Of a DNA stretch of 64,000 nucleotides, positions 12,281-24,310 are shown in pieces. Origin of the DNA: Climacium dendroides (lineage: Eukaryota > Streptophyta > Bryopsida > Hypnales > Climaciaceae). The stretch's first letter is position 1, and every line of letters starts with the position of its first letter. Both the position numbers and the translations under genes were made by a program. Under the pieces are notes generated by a model. That model was not told the origin of the DNA and did no database searches. It saw only the letters and a program-made list of their open reading frames with translations. The DNA lies in NCBI GenBank assembly GCA_950106755.1, contig OX467084.1, positions 27,965,213 to 28,029,212 of the forward strand. The letters run 5' to 3'.

Positions 12281-14499
12281 TTCCAAAAGATGCATATGAG
12301 GTAGAAGCACCCATTCCTGTGTATTTAAGCAATTCACCATAGTTGGAGGCACCTTTTGTTAAAAAAAATATTTTTGTAGTATTGGCAATTGAAAATCATG
12401 AATTAAAAAAAAATTCAAATTTAAATAAGACATCTATTTTCTTTTTGTGAATGTCAAAGGAAAGCTCCCTACAGCCCCCCAAAGACCGCACTCTAGTAAA
12501 GCTTTCTTGGTTTTGACACAAGAATCTAAAAAAATCAACATCCACCGACCACAATTAAGTATGGGGACAGGTTCAAGGTGCTTTGGGAGACACTTTAAGG
12601 GAACTCTACAATGAATCAATGGATACATGGATTAAAATGGATGTTTCTACTTTATCATGCTAAGTTTTCAATTCCAAATTACAATTTGAATGTGTGATTC
12701 TTGCCATAAAAGTCAAAAAAAGCTAGAGTGAGCACTAGCCTTTAATTAACAAAAAAGAATGACAAGAAAATGGGAGGAACTATAAAGTACCGAATCCCAT
12801 TACAAAAAGTACAAAAGAATGGTATCCATTTCATAGTAAAAATGTTTTCAATGCTAGCCAATGTTTTTTGTCTTTAATAACAAAATGAAAATATTTTTAA
12901 ATTGCCATCCTTGCGTGTAAGGTAGAAGTTCAACTACAACTTAAAATTCTTTGAATGCTAATGTCTTGGTCTTTGTATTTCTTACTACATTTGTCTATCC
13001 ACATATACCAAATTGAAAAATATCTCATCATGTCTCAAGCCTAAATATCATAAACAAATTTTTTTATTTTGTCCCTGGTAGAAGTTTCAATACATTATAA
13101 CAATGTTTTTTCTAGAGAGTCAACAATTGGGGTGTTTTCTTTGGTTGCTAGTTGATTCAATCTAGACCACAATTTCCAAGTGCAATTACAGTCCCTAAAG
13201 AGACTACGTGGAGGTTAATTTCAAGTGCTTGAATACGCCTAAGATATCCAACTTAGGAATTCGGTATTCTCTAAGATAGCCATTCATCCATCACTATTCT
13301 CCTATTTAGAACTTGCCTAAGTAGCTTGTCTTTTAGGTCTCGCATTATACCACAATAAGTAGAATCTTGCCTAATTTCTTAATCTAGATAACCTCTATTT
13401 ATAAGTTCTTGAACTCCGATAGGTTGCTCTTTTGTTTCCTTTAGTCTATGAATATAATCCTTCATTTGACGTAAATTTTAAAATGGTATTTCCTTTAACT
13501 TATTTGATTTCTTCCAAAACCATTCTTCCTACTACTAAAAAATAATGTCCAAATAAAAAAAATCACCAAAATTCAATTGAAGCAGACATTGTATCAACCA
13601 TTTTTATAGTTTTTAGTTGATTTGGCAAAAATTAACAAAATGGTCACTCAATTTTTGTTGATTTAAATACTATAATTTCCAAGTCAATAAAAATCAAACA
13701 CTTTTTTTTTGTTGATTTTGACTTACAAGAATTTCAAATAAATTTTCATAATTTGGACAATGTTTAAATCACCATGGTTAGAATTCTATGTACAATGGAA
13801 AATTTATTTTTAATCCCTAAATTTTCCAAGGGACCAAAAATATCCTTACATAGTTTCAAGTCCAATTCAAAGTATTATAATCAAAGCTTAGAGGTTCAAT
13901 TTTAGTTCCCCATTGCATTTGATGGATACAACTTCAGGGGCTTGTATCTCTTTCATCCAATGTTTGTTTTCAATAAAATTTGTTGGATTATATTATCCTT
14001 TTAGTATAGTTATTGAGGAAAAAAATTTCGTGCCAATCCAAATTGTTTTGAATGTTTGGGAGCAATTGGAAGTCCAAAATTTAGACATCTTTGGATTGTA
14101 GTGAACTTTGGTGGCTTATATCTTCTTCATAAAGTGTCTATTTCCTATGAACTTTTTTGAAAAAGTTGCACATACTAGTTTAGTTTGTGTGGATAAAATT
14201 TTATATCAATTCAAAAAGTTATAAGCAATTGAAAATCATTTTAGTAGAAGGAGGTTTAGCCTTAGATGGGGTTATTTCAACTTTTTTTTGTTATTTTTTG
14301 ACATTTTAAAGCCATTTTGCAGATGTAATGAGTCAATTAAATGATATTTTTTTCATCAATGTGTTTGTATGTTGGTTTTTAATTACTTTACAGTTTAAAT
14401 TTCTTTTCATTTGAGTAGGTTTAAAAATTCAATTTCACATCCAAATGAGATTTTTATAATTTATTGACATTTAGACCTATAATACTTCAGAAACAATGA
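12281..14499. other. AT-rich intergenic DNA, repeat-derived
   Basis: There is no gene. A stretch at 13,758–13,803 recurs inverted at about 21,008–21,055 (shared core around TTCTATGTACAATGG), and 13,905–14,230 carries a loosely repeated motif (ttgtatctctttcat / ttatatcttcttcat). These look like remnants of retroelements, with no coding trace. Confidence 0.4.
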
Positions 14500-15779
14500 T
14501 GTTCTTGAAACCTTTATAACATCTTACAATTTCTAATGGGCTCACTATGCTCTACTTTCAGTATCACTTGAATTACAACTCACTAACATTGTACATGCCA
14601 CGCACCCACAATATTGGTTTCCGTTTTCCAATTCATATTACCAAGTCCCAGTCCATGGGACTGTTAATACACATTCCACACATGACACCGGGCATGTCAC
14701 TTGGTGACATGGGGCGGAACTTCCATTGATGTCCAAGCACTTGATAGAGACACTACTCCCCACCATTCACCACCTTTGAATGTCATCCCACTCCATCCTA
14801 AGCCCATTGTATATTTGCTACATGTACATTTAGAACTCATAACTTAAAACACATTAGAAATGGCCTAGCAAAGAGCGAGATTCTATCCAACCATTACCAC
14901 GGGACACCTATACAAATGTTCCATGGTGCCTTGAACCCAATAGTGAAGTTGCATCATACACTTTGAGTCATTGAGACTCACCAAAACTCCAAAAAAGAGG
15001 GAGGAGGGAGACCAATCCCTCCTATAGAATTTTTGTAGCATTTGGTAGACCTCCCCTTTTTGTGGGTCGAAGGAAGCCCCCAAACCCACTTTGGTTTAGG
15101 AAGACCACTTGTTTCCAACCGAAATCACCAAATTACAATCCCATTTGAATTCTTGAACTTCTAAATGGCATAATTTTGCAACTAAAGCTTCAAATTCCAC
15201 ATGTGAGCCCATTTTTAACATTTGCGCAATGAGTAAATGCCGATGAAGTGCTCACTTGTCCCATTTGGACAAGTTCTCACAAAGTTATGGCCTTCTAAAG
15301 ATTCAAGTTCACTAGGAGCAACATCACACTTTCACTACAATCTTTCTCTTGGCTAGAACTTCAGACTCATAGCTTAGAACCTCATAATGCTTGTCATTTT
15401 GGTTTCCTTGTATTCTTAGATTTTTAATAATATACAACATGTCATATTTCCATTAAAGATTCATTGGGAACCTCTCACTCCTAGCCCTTAATCTCTCAGC
15501 ACCACTAGGACACCATCAACTTTAAATGATTATAATTTTTAGCCTACTAGTCCAAATCACACGTTCTTTGAACATTTGGATGCATATTTTTAAGGGTTTT
15601 CCAAGAATATATGATAAATTACCATGCCTTTCAAATACATGGCGCTATTATACCTTGTTTTCTTAGAAGTCACCCATTTCTTCCTTTTTAGACTCTTGCA
15701 AGGCTTAGAGAGTCACCCCCCAAGGTCTCCTCTGTTAACTAAGGCACTTAGGGCACCCCAAGGAGATAGAAATGTGACA
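14500..15779. mobile_element. Solo-LTR-like repeat, copy 2
   Basis: A 1.28-kb relative of the block at 4,321–5,721, same orientation, starting TGTTCTTGAAACC and ending AATGTGACA. It shares long stretches (CTAATGGGCTCACT, CGGAACTTCCATTGATGTCC, GGGAGACCAATCCCTCCTAT) but differs by many substitutions and indels, including a deletion of about 200 bp after the fourth fifth of the block. No matching target duplication is visible. Confidence 0.55.
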
Positions 15780-16850
15780 AAAAAGGCCTCAAGTGGGATT
15801 TTATGAGTTAACTTAATCATTTACAATAATTTGGTATTTTGTAAAATCAGTAGACTTTGATGGTTGTTTTGGTATAAAAGAATTATTGTTTTTAAAACCT
15901 TTGAACTAACAAAAGTTGCAAAATCAATATAATTTTCATTTCCAAAAAACTTTTGAGATTTTAAGGCTCCAATCAAAAGTTATGGACAAAGTTCAAGGAG
16001 GTTTTAAAATGGACATTTTCTTTGGCATTTTAAAACATTTTCTTTGATTTTCATACATAACTTTTGATTAGAGATGCAAAATAGGAAATAGATTTTCAGA
16101 GATGAAATTTAATTTGATTCTTCAACTTTTTTTAGTGAATTTTTTTTGAAAAAAACTATTCTACTATAACAATATGGTCGTTATAGTCTATTGATTTTAC
16201 AAACAAAAAAATAGCAAAAACAAAATAATAATAATTCACACTTTATATATTTGAGAGAACTAAATGGTGGTGTAATGGAAAAAGATCTAGTACTTCATAT
16301 GTAAATTCCTAAGTTTCGAACCCATTGGTACCCTTTCACCACAAGGATTTTTTTGTTTACAAATTGCTCATGGATCTCCTGGGAATTACAAGTGCTCTTG
16401 AAATTACCTTGACTTAGCGTCCCACAACATAACTCTTGTTTGCTTGAGCTTGCTTAAGTTTGGTAAGAGATGTCTTTCCTCTTCCATCATGAGCAATCTT
16501 TTGCTTTATTCCAAGAAAATCTTGTCAATTCATTCTCTTCTACTTTTGAGTTTATATGTAGATAAAAAAACGAGCTTCGGAATTAGTGTAGCCAAACATT
16601 TTTTCTAACTTGAATTTCCTCATTAGAAAGCCAACCATCTCTAACAAAATCCCATAAATCTAAGACTTTAGTAATCCCAGCCCAAGCCTACAAATGTAAA
16701 CCCACGTTAGATCCCTAGATGAGTTTGCTCATCCTCTAAAATAAACAAGTTTTCGAACAAAGGTTGTCTCAAAATACAACTCAACTTTGTAGTTCTTTTT
16801 GTAAGAGACTCCATTTGATAGATTAAAAAAAAACTTTAAAGCATGAATTC
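15780..16850. other. AT-rich intergenic DNA with a dispersed repeat
   Basis: There is no gene. About 15,930–16,200 resembles 20,690–20,960 (shared phrases around CATAACTTTTG.TT and TTGAAAAAAA.TATTCTAC), a low-copy repeat with partial internal inverted symmetry (CATTTTCTTTGGCATTTTAA and its near-complement). A SINE-like head within this stretch is listed separately. Confidence 0.35.
16262..16330 (+). mobile_element. SINE-like tRNA-derived head (degraded)
   Basis: TGGTGTAATGG (16,268–16,278) resembles a polymerase III A box, and GTTTCGAACCC (16,313–16,323) a B box, 35 bases apart as in tRNA-derived SINEs. The 5' leader GGTGGTGTAATGG is typical of plant SINE heads. No A-rich tail or target duplication was found, so this is a weak call. 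Confidence 0.3.
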
Positions 16851-18600
16851 ACCGAGGGAGAGTGATTTTTTCTCTTGATTCTTTTACTAAAAAAGGCCAA
16901 TTTGGATATTTTTGTCATTTAAAATCCACAAGTGGTCTCCCTATGTCAATCTTGTACCTCAACAATTTTTTCTAACATTCAACATATATAAAAAGTCCTC
17001 TCACCACCACCTTTACCAAAAGAGCTTGTTTTGTAATAATGGATCTATCAATCTAGTTTTGCACTCCATTTGTGGAAGAATGCATGCACTCCATTTGACT
17101 CTAACAGCACACCTTCATCTTTTTTGGTCTACAAATATTGTCTCCTAAACTTTTTGATAAGGACACAATTTTAATTGAAATTCTACAAGAAGTTGCCATG
17201 TATCAACATATTTCTAGAAGCACTTGATTGCATATGATGCCCCTACTTACTTGTGAAACTACCTTAGCTTTCCATATCTTCAATTTTTTTAGTGAAGCAA
17301 TGGGTGTGGACGTATTTATATCCTAAAGTAGGTGAAAGTCAATTTGGGGACCTAGGTATTTCACCCATGTCTCCTTTGCAACCCATTTTAACCCTATATC
17401 CTCATTCCAACTAATTGATTTAATATTCCATGAAACCCAAATGGCAGATGTTTTATGACAATTTACCTTTGACCCCAATAGAACGTATGTTGTAAGACTC
17501 CATATGCTTTGTTGAGATCTAATTCTATCCGTTGCAAGCAAATTGTTGTGTCTACATAGAACGTATGTTGTTAAGACTCCATATGCTTTGTTGAGATCTA
17601 ATTCCATACGTTGCAAGCAAATTGCTATGTCATCCACACAAGATGCATATAGAATTATAAATCCTCTTAGGAGTACAAAGCCTTGTATTTTGTATCTACT
17701 ATCCTCTAGCAAAAATTCCAATGTATCTACTACTACCATGAATAAAATAAGGCCAATGGGCATCCCTACCTAATCGCCCTTGTGAATTTCAACTTGGACC
17801 CCAACTATTCCATTAACAATGATTGTTGATGAACCATTCTTGTATAGGGCCATGACTCTACATATTAAATCCCTTGTTTTTCTAGACCGCTATTATTCCA
17901 AAAGATTTTATCATAAGCTTTCTCAAAATTAAGAAGAAGCAACGTGAAGTCCTCACTTGACTTTTTTGCATAATGCGTAAGCCTCATGAGCCATGAAAAT
18001 ATTGTTAATAAGACAATCAGTTTGGTTTGATTTGACAATTTATGGAAGAATTATTTGAAGTTTCCTTGCTAATACTTTAGTGACTAGCTTATAAAATGAA
18101 GTGAGAAGTATAATTGATCTGAAATTCTTGTTAAGACTTGCATTCTCTCCTTCTAGGATCAATGTGATAATAGTGCTTATGTGCCAAACCCATGTCATCT
18201 TTATGGCAAATCCTTCTCATCTTCATAGATCTGATCCTATGACTATTGAATGTTCCATAAAAAATTTACTTACATATCTTATTGCGTCAATTGAATTTAC
18301 ATGCATATTGTATGGCTATCTCTCAAAACAAAAGAGATCTTACTACCTTAGCTTGATAGCCAATTGCCTCAACCGAATGCTACATCGCATGCAAAAGTCC
18401 TAATTATAAACAACAATTTATATTAGTAACGAATACCCTTAAGTAGATGTTGAATGATACAAAGTGCAATGCGGGGTGCAATGTGAATGATTTGAGAGCA
18501 TATGCACAATAAAGGAACCTACATATTCTATAGTTAGAAACTAGTGTGCTGTAGGGGTCACTATTTGATGTTAAGAGATCCATTGTTTGATCCATTCTTT
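16850..18600 (-). pseudogene. LINE reverse transcriptase remnant
   Basis: Reading the minus strand in shifting frames gives the usual order of a plant non-LTR reverse transcriptase: SFYKLVTKVLARKLQ (~18,050–18,110), NNIFMAHEAYALCKK (~17,965–18,010), LLLNFEKAYDKIFW (~17,895–17,940), ALYKNGSSTIIVNG (~17,815–17,860), then a 146-codon open stretch 17,763–17,323 with MPIGLILFMVVVDTLEFLL, the catalytic-site relic CVDDIAICLQ (~17,620–17,650) and KYLGPQI. Stop codons and frameshifts interrupt it, including a TAG just before VGMPIG. There is no intact ORF2 and no endonuclease was recognised. The element is dead and old. Confidence 0.8.
17482..17623. repeat. 78-bp tandem duplication inside the LINE
   Basis: The segment starting GAACGTATGTTGT and ending TTGCAAGCAAATTG occurs twice in direct tandem with few differences. 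In the reverse transcriptase frame it duplicates the residues around LNKAYGVLTTYVL, without breaking that frame. It is a local duplication after or during decay. Confidence 0.75.
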
Positions 18601-18951
18601 TACGTCGAAAAGCTTGCTTTTCTATAATTAAAATGTTTGTTTAGGATTTATTGTAATTTTTAGGAAAATCTTAGACAATTTTGTGAACCAAGAGGTAAGT
18701 GTTGTGAAAGATTTATGGTACATTGTGACTAATGCCTTAAAAGGGCATTAATTACATTAATCACAAGTACTAAATCTTCCACAATTCTTATATTAGTGAC
18801 CTATAATTATTTCAAATTATCGTTCACGTAGTAGTCTTTGAATAAAACAAAAATTTATTTGTGAATAGATAAAAATAATAATTCAATTCATATAAAACCT
18901 TTTCAAAGGTATATTACACTTTCCAAAATTTGAAAAAATTCAGTTGAAAAT

Positions 18952-19013
18952 AAAAAAGAAATTGACTATGATTGTAGTAAAAAAGTATAGTTATCATAGT
19001 CAATTTCTTTTTT
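18952..19013. repeat. Perfect 21-bp inverted repeat (hairpin)
   Basis: Arms 18,952–18,972 and 18,993–19,013 are exact reverse complements around a 20-base loop. The hairpin lies at the 3' edge of the Tc1/mariner remnant and may be part of that element's end or a separate small foldback. Confidence 0.7.
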
Positions 19014-19179
19014 AATAGTCAATTTTCTTGAGGTTGTATATACAAAGAAGATGAAATTTTGTTCACTTGCCATGAGCAATCAAAATATTTGCAATTTGAT
19101 TTGATGTGCTATCATACAATCTCTTAGACTATTCTATAGTCTATAGTGATGGCTTGGAAACTTTCCTCCATACACTTCT

Positions 19180-19960
19180 ATAATTGTAATTTGTAAAAGA
19201 GTGATAGGAGGAGTTGGGTAGGAATTTAAACAATGTTTGAAAATTGTCCAAACATATTCAATGGAATTGAGGTTTGAGGATTGGATTGGCCATTTAAGAA
19301 TGATGAATTGTTATTCCTAAAACCATTTCTAAATAATATTTGCTTTAACTATAAGATCATTATCATTTATCATGCTAAAAAAATACTTTATGAAAATTGA
19401 AGTACCCTAATCTCTCTTAATGGAAACATCATAATTACTCTAAACTATAAGTCTTCATATTGTACTTTAGTCTCCATAATTACTCCAAACTATAAGTCTT
19501 CATATAAGAATGCAATATACTCTTTAATATTGATATGCCCTTTTGCCTTCTATAAATCTTTTAGACTTTTTGTTGTCAAATAATTCTATATATAACATCA
19601 CAAACCTCCACGTATCATATTTCATTGTTTGCTTTACATCATGATTAGACAAGCTCTTTATGTCATTGATTTAATACCAATCCTTCCATATGCATTGAAA
19701 CAATTTATCTTTGTCTCATCACAAAACTCTCACCGCTCTCTTCCAATCCTCTATTGTCCAATCTTTGTAAATTGTTGCAAAACATAGCTTCTTTTGTACA
19801 TTTTTTTTAAAAACAAGGCTTTAGCACCTTCTCACAAATCCTCAATCCAACATCTCTCAAACCATATCGCAATGTATTATCACAAAATTCTACTTTCTTA
19901 TCCACTTTCAATACTTCTACTACCTCAATTGTCATTTCCAACCCTCCTATGATAACCAAG
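19180..19960 (-). pseudogene. Tc1/mariner-type transposase remnant
   Basis: Minus-strand translation in broken frames follows the Tc1/mariner transposase order: a helix-turn-helix-like piece NTLRYGLRDVGLR (~19,830–19,875), DWTIEDWKRAVRVL (~19,721–19,775, where the family has DW..EDWK.V.FSDE), VKQTMKYDTW.FVML (cf. VKFGGGSVMVWG), and WPIQSSNLNSIEYVW (19,248–19,292, cf. WPAQSPDLNPIENLW). The third-motif Asp of SPDLNPIE is Asn here and the SDE motif is lost next to a stop. Terminal repeats were not identified. This is a fossil with no activity. Confidence 0.75.
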
Positions 19961-20097
19961 TGTATTCCATGTCATTTTTTGAAGTGATAAGAATATCTAG
20001 ATGACCTCGTTTTTGGCAATTATAAGCTATTATTATGATTTTTCCTTACTCTATTCATTGTACTTTTTGATAAATCCATGGTTGTTTGGGTGACATT

Positions 20098-20126
20098 AAG
20101 TCATGACATCATGATGTCATGACACA
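20098..20126. repeat. Palindromic TCATGACATCATGATGTCATGA
   Basis: A self-complementary stretch within DNA rich in TGTCATGA-type words (20,098–20,350). A TTAGGG-like pair (TTAGGGTTTAAAGGCTAGGG) lies nearby at 20,258. Nothing more can be said of its role. Confidence 0.5.
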
Positions 20127-21884
20127 TAATGTGACATAATTTAAAAGTTCATCATGATGGAATATTTGGATAGAATATCATAAAAATTTCTAACAATGAT
20201 ACATTTGATTTTCCATCCATAATTGTAAAAAATAGTGAAAAAAGTCCAAAAAAAGTTAGGGTTTAAAGGCTAGGGTTGGAGTTGTCAAGATTTCCATAGA
20301 ATCTTGATGGAATCACAATGTGTCATGATGTGTCACGATGTGACGTGACATTACAACGTAAAAACTCAAAGTCACATCAATGGTTTATCCCAAAAGATTT
20401 TGTAACCACTCTTGTACTCTTCTTTTTCATAAGAAAGTAACAATATCTATTTTGTTCTCTCTTGAAGTTGGCTTCATCATGCCAATTCTACTTCCCAAAC
20501 TACAAGGTATGTCTTGCAAGAAAAAAAGGGAAACCACAAAAAAATTCAGAAGAAAATGCAAATTCTCTAGCTTCTACATTCATCTAAAGTTGCTTAAAAC
20601 TCTACCTCAAGAATTGAATTGATGACAAGACATTCACATCTACAAGCCTAACTTTTTCCAAAAAAAATTGAACTAAAACAACCTGAAAAATCAAGTTGAA
20701 TTTCATCTTTAAGAGTCCATTTGTGATTTGGAGCCTCAATAAAATTTATGGACAAAATTTAGAGAAATTGTATGAAAATATTAAAGAAAATGTCCCTCCC
20801 AACCCCTCTCTCAACTTTGCCCATAACTTTTGGTTGGAGGCTCAAAATCTCAAACAAGATTTTAGAAATAAAAATTAGCTTCATTTTTTCTTTTCAGAGT
20901 TCAAAGTTTTTTGAAAAAAATTATTCTACCATACAAAAATGGACACCAAAGTCTGCTAAGTTTAAAAAACACCAAATTGTGAATGATTAAGTTAGAAAAA
21001 ATATTTCCATTGTACATAGAATTTCAATCGTGATGTTTTAAACATTGATCAAATGAGGGAAACTTATTTCAAACGCTTGAAAGTCAAAATTGTGTGCTTG
21101 TATGCCTTTTAACTTTGGGAATTATATTAACAATCTTATTGAATGTATAATGTGGTAGCAAGAGAATTAAGCTAGACCTACTATACTATATGACACTATA
21201 TAGTATAAAGTAATATGTAATTGTAATAAAAGTTTCTATAATTAGTTAATAATGTTTAATGCATTACAAAAGTTGTTAAGTTTTGAATGTGTTCACAAAA
21301 AAATACCATGAATGTTGCACAATAAATAGAAAGAGCTAAATCTACAAAAATGCAACCATTGCAAAAAAGATCTGGGATTTCCTTCAATGTTTTTTTCAAA
21401 TAAAAAAATAGACAATTGGCCTCTCCTTGTTTCAATTATAGCTCAATTTCACTTCTACAATTTGTAGGTGCAATTTATATGACCAAGTACAAAAATTACA
21501 AATTTGGTGTTGATCACTTCAACTATGTGTTAAGAATTTCAAACCCATTAGATCTATTTGTCATAGGTGCCCCAAATTGCCTGCTATTAAAAAAAGTGTC
21601 CTTTCAAATATAAATTTTCAGTTACAACTTGGATTGGTTTGAAGTTTTTTTGGCATCAATTGAATAGTGAAACACACCTTTGGTGAAAATTTTACAAGAA
21701 TTGTATTGTATCTAACAAATGAGTTCAAAAGTGGAAAATGGCTTGAAGGGCGGATGCATGGTTTGGTGTTTCAATATTGTCACTAGTTTATTCACTAAAT
21801 AATCAATCATTTAATGAGTAGTTTCCATGAGTAGTTGAGTCTTAATAAGTTTAGTTTTTTTGGAAAACAATCAATACATATTCA

Positions 21885-22490
21885 ACTATGTAACAAAAAA
21901 ATGCAAATGTGATGTTTGCATTTCAATTCCTTCCCCCCCTTCCATTGAAAAAATCAAAAGCCGTTGATAAAGTGCATGATAAAATCCGCCCCTCCTAAAT
22001 GCTGTTGATCTTCTAAAAAAACAAAGCTATTGATGTTGAGTAATCAAATGATTTTGGCCGTCCAAATTTGAATATTGAATACGGATACAAAGTACAAATA
22101 CAATACAAAATATAGATATGCTCACAAAATATGAATGCAAATTATAGATACAAAATACATACATATTCACAAGAAAAAAATACAAATGTAAACCATATGG
22201 TTTGCAAGTTCATCAAGAATACAAATATGGACATTAGGGTGGATTTTACATTGAATTCATGAATTACTTTCATACAAGGGGTTTGCTCAAAATTTTCCTC
22301 CAAAGTTCTACAACCAATAGGAAATTTATGTGTGTAACCCCTTTGAAATTTTTGTAAAATCATAACAACCAATGGGATAATGACACGTGTATTGCTTTTA
22401 GAAATCATACGTGGTTTTCTTTGAAATTGACAATTTATCACTATGTACCTAGAAGATGCAAACATCTTTCGGGTATTAATATAATATATT
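21885..22490. repeat. Dispersed repeat R1, copy 1
   Basis: About 600 bp, starting near CTATGTAACAAAAAAATGC and ending at AAGATGCAAACATC..GGTATTAA. It contains a degenerate run of GATACAAAATAC-like words and the phrase TGTTGATCTTCTAAAAAA. Relatives lie at 47,815–48,080 (partial) and 62,315–62,935 (full, with a MITE inside). The superfamily is unknown and there is no coding content. Confidence 0.6.
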
Positions 22491-24205
22491 GTATTATATT
22501 ATATTCACTAAGAACTTCAAATATACTATGCAAAAGAAAAAGTTTAACTTTCATAAGAAAATGACTTCCAAAGACTAAATCTAATTTTCACTCTAAAAGT
22601 CCATGTTAATATGAAATATAATGATGTTGGTACCAAAAAATTCAGTTTTAGAAACAAAATGCTTTTATTTACTCTTACATTAGTCAAATCAATTTTGATA
22701 GGCATTGATTGTTAGAAAAAATACAAAATTATTTTCTTAATGAAGTTCTTATATTTTTTACCCCAAGATAGTATAAAGAACTATAATACTTTGTGTAATA
22801 TTCACTTTGGAATAAAGTAGAAGTGCCTAATACTACCATCTACCCAATTCCACCACCTACGAGACCCTCCCATTTGCGTCAATGGACCATCTATTATTAC
22901 AATCTTAACAACTCTTTATCATGATGGCAATGCACTTGGGGAGTGTACGCATCAACCCATGCTTTAATAAGGATTTGCCTACACTTCAACAAGGGTCTAA
23001 TCATGTTTTAACATAAACCCTTAAAATAATCATAGAAAATTTGTTTCTTATTAGAATGTCTTCATTCTTTTTGCATATGACTTCTCTCAAATTTTTTCAA
23101 TCTCTGAGAAATATGGGAGCTGACAAATAGTTTCTTCAAAGTAATTAGATAGCAAATTTGTGTAGTAATGAGTTGATCTACCTTACATAACCCTCTCTAA
23201 AATCAACCTCATAACATAGCTATTGAGACACCCAATCATGCATCCACCCTAAAATCATGCCTCAAGACATTAAGGGTTAATTAATTATTTGTCATCAATG
23301 TGTTGACCTTGTCCTAATGTTACAATACATAAATATTCCAAATTCTTCTAAAATATTATAAATGTACTAAATAGAGTCCAAAGATTCCAAAATATTCTAG
23401 AAGATTCTAAATTTTATAGAGTTATATTGATTTGGTCATTGCACTATTCAAATCAATAGAAATTAGGCGGCCATTTTGTTAGCTTTCATAGAAAGTTCAA
23501 AAATTAGTGAAAACAATTTGTATGGAGCTCCAGAAAACAAAAAATATTTGATTTTTTGTTGATTTGATCATGATTTTCAAGTAGTGACCATCTCTTGGCA
23601 AAGTACCTCTTTAAGAGATAGCTAGTGTTTAAGAAAGCTTACCAATCATGGTAAGCATTTTTCCTTTAGTTTGTTGTTGATAGGATAAAAATGTCTATAA
23701 AGAAATAGATTGCAATACTATGTCTTACTTTAGGAAGAGCACAATACATTGTAGGATGGCATTGATTGTTGAAGCCACTTGAGTGTGAGTTAGTTATTCC
23801 ACATCTTCAAGAAATTGTTGCAAAACATAAATAATATTTTCAAGGGCAAGATATACTCAACTATGCTAGGTCAACCTAAATATATATCATGTTCATTTTT
23901 ACTTGTCCATAAATATGGAGTTTTATCAATTCTATTCAATGTCATATGACTTCTTCTATTGTAAGTGGTTTAAATTTTTTTTTAACTTACTTTCATTTTT
24001 ATTTTCTTCAATATTTTTATTTTATATAAAAAATACTTATTTTATGATTATAATATTTTCTTAAATACTATACTTGTATTTTCATTTGCCTTATATTATA
24101 TGTACATAATTATAATTTTTGTTGTGAATGAATAAGTTTTTCACTAACACTAAATTTAAAAATGTCAAAATTTGATAACAAACAAAAATTACTATAATAG
24201 GGCAA

Positions 24206-24310
24206 TTAGTGTTCATGTTGGCAAATAGTATTGATAACATTAGTAGTGTTGTTGCTATTTAGTATTCAAGTTTGTAATTAGTGTTGCAAGCACTAAATTT
24301 CATTATTAGT
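24206..24310. repeat. Short dispersed repeat R2, copy 1
   Basis: It shares TTAGT.TTCATGTTG…GATAACATTAG and GCAA.CACTAAATTTCATTATTAGT with 51,836–51,930 in the same orientation. Short CACTAA/TTAGTG words at the ends give it weak inverted symmetry. Confidence 0.5.

Noticed and set aside
4321..15779. A single full-length LTR retrotransposon with CCT1 as cargo
   Set aside because: The two blocks are too diverged, no gag/pol, primer-binding site or polypurine tract is seen, and CCT1 keeps all 16 introns.
22142..22465. 107-codon minus-strand ORF
   Set aside because: It lies wholly in repeat R1, has no domain and is not kept open in copy 3.
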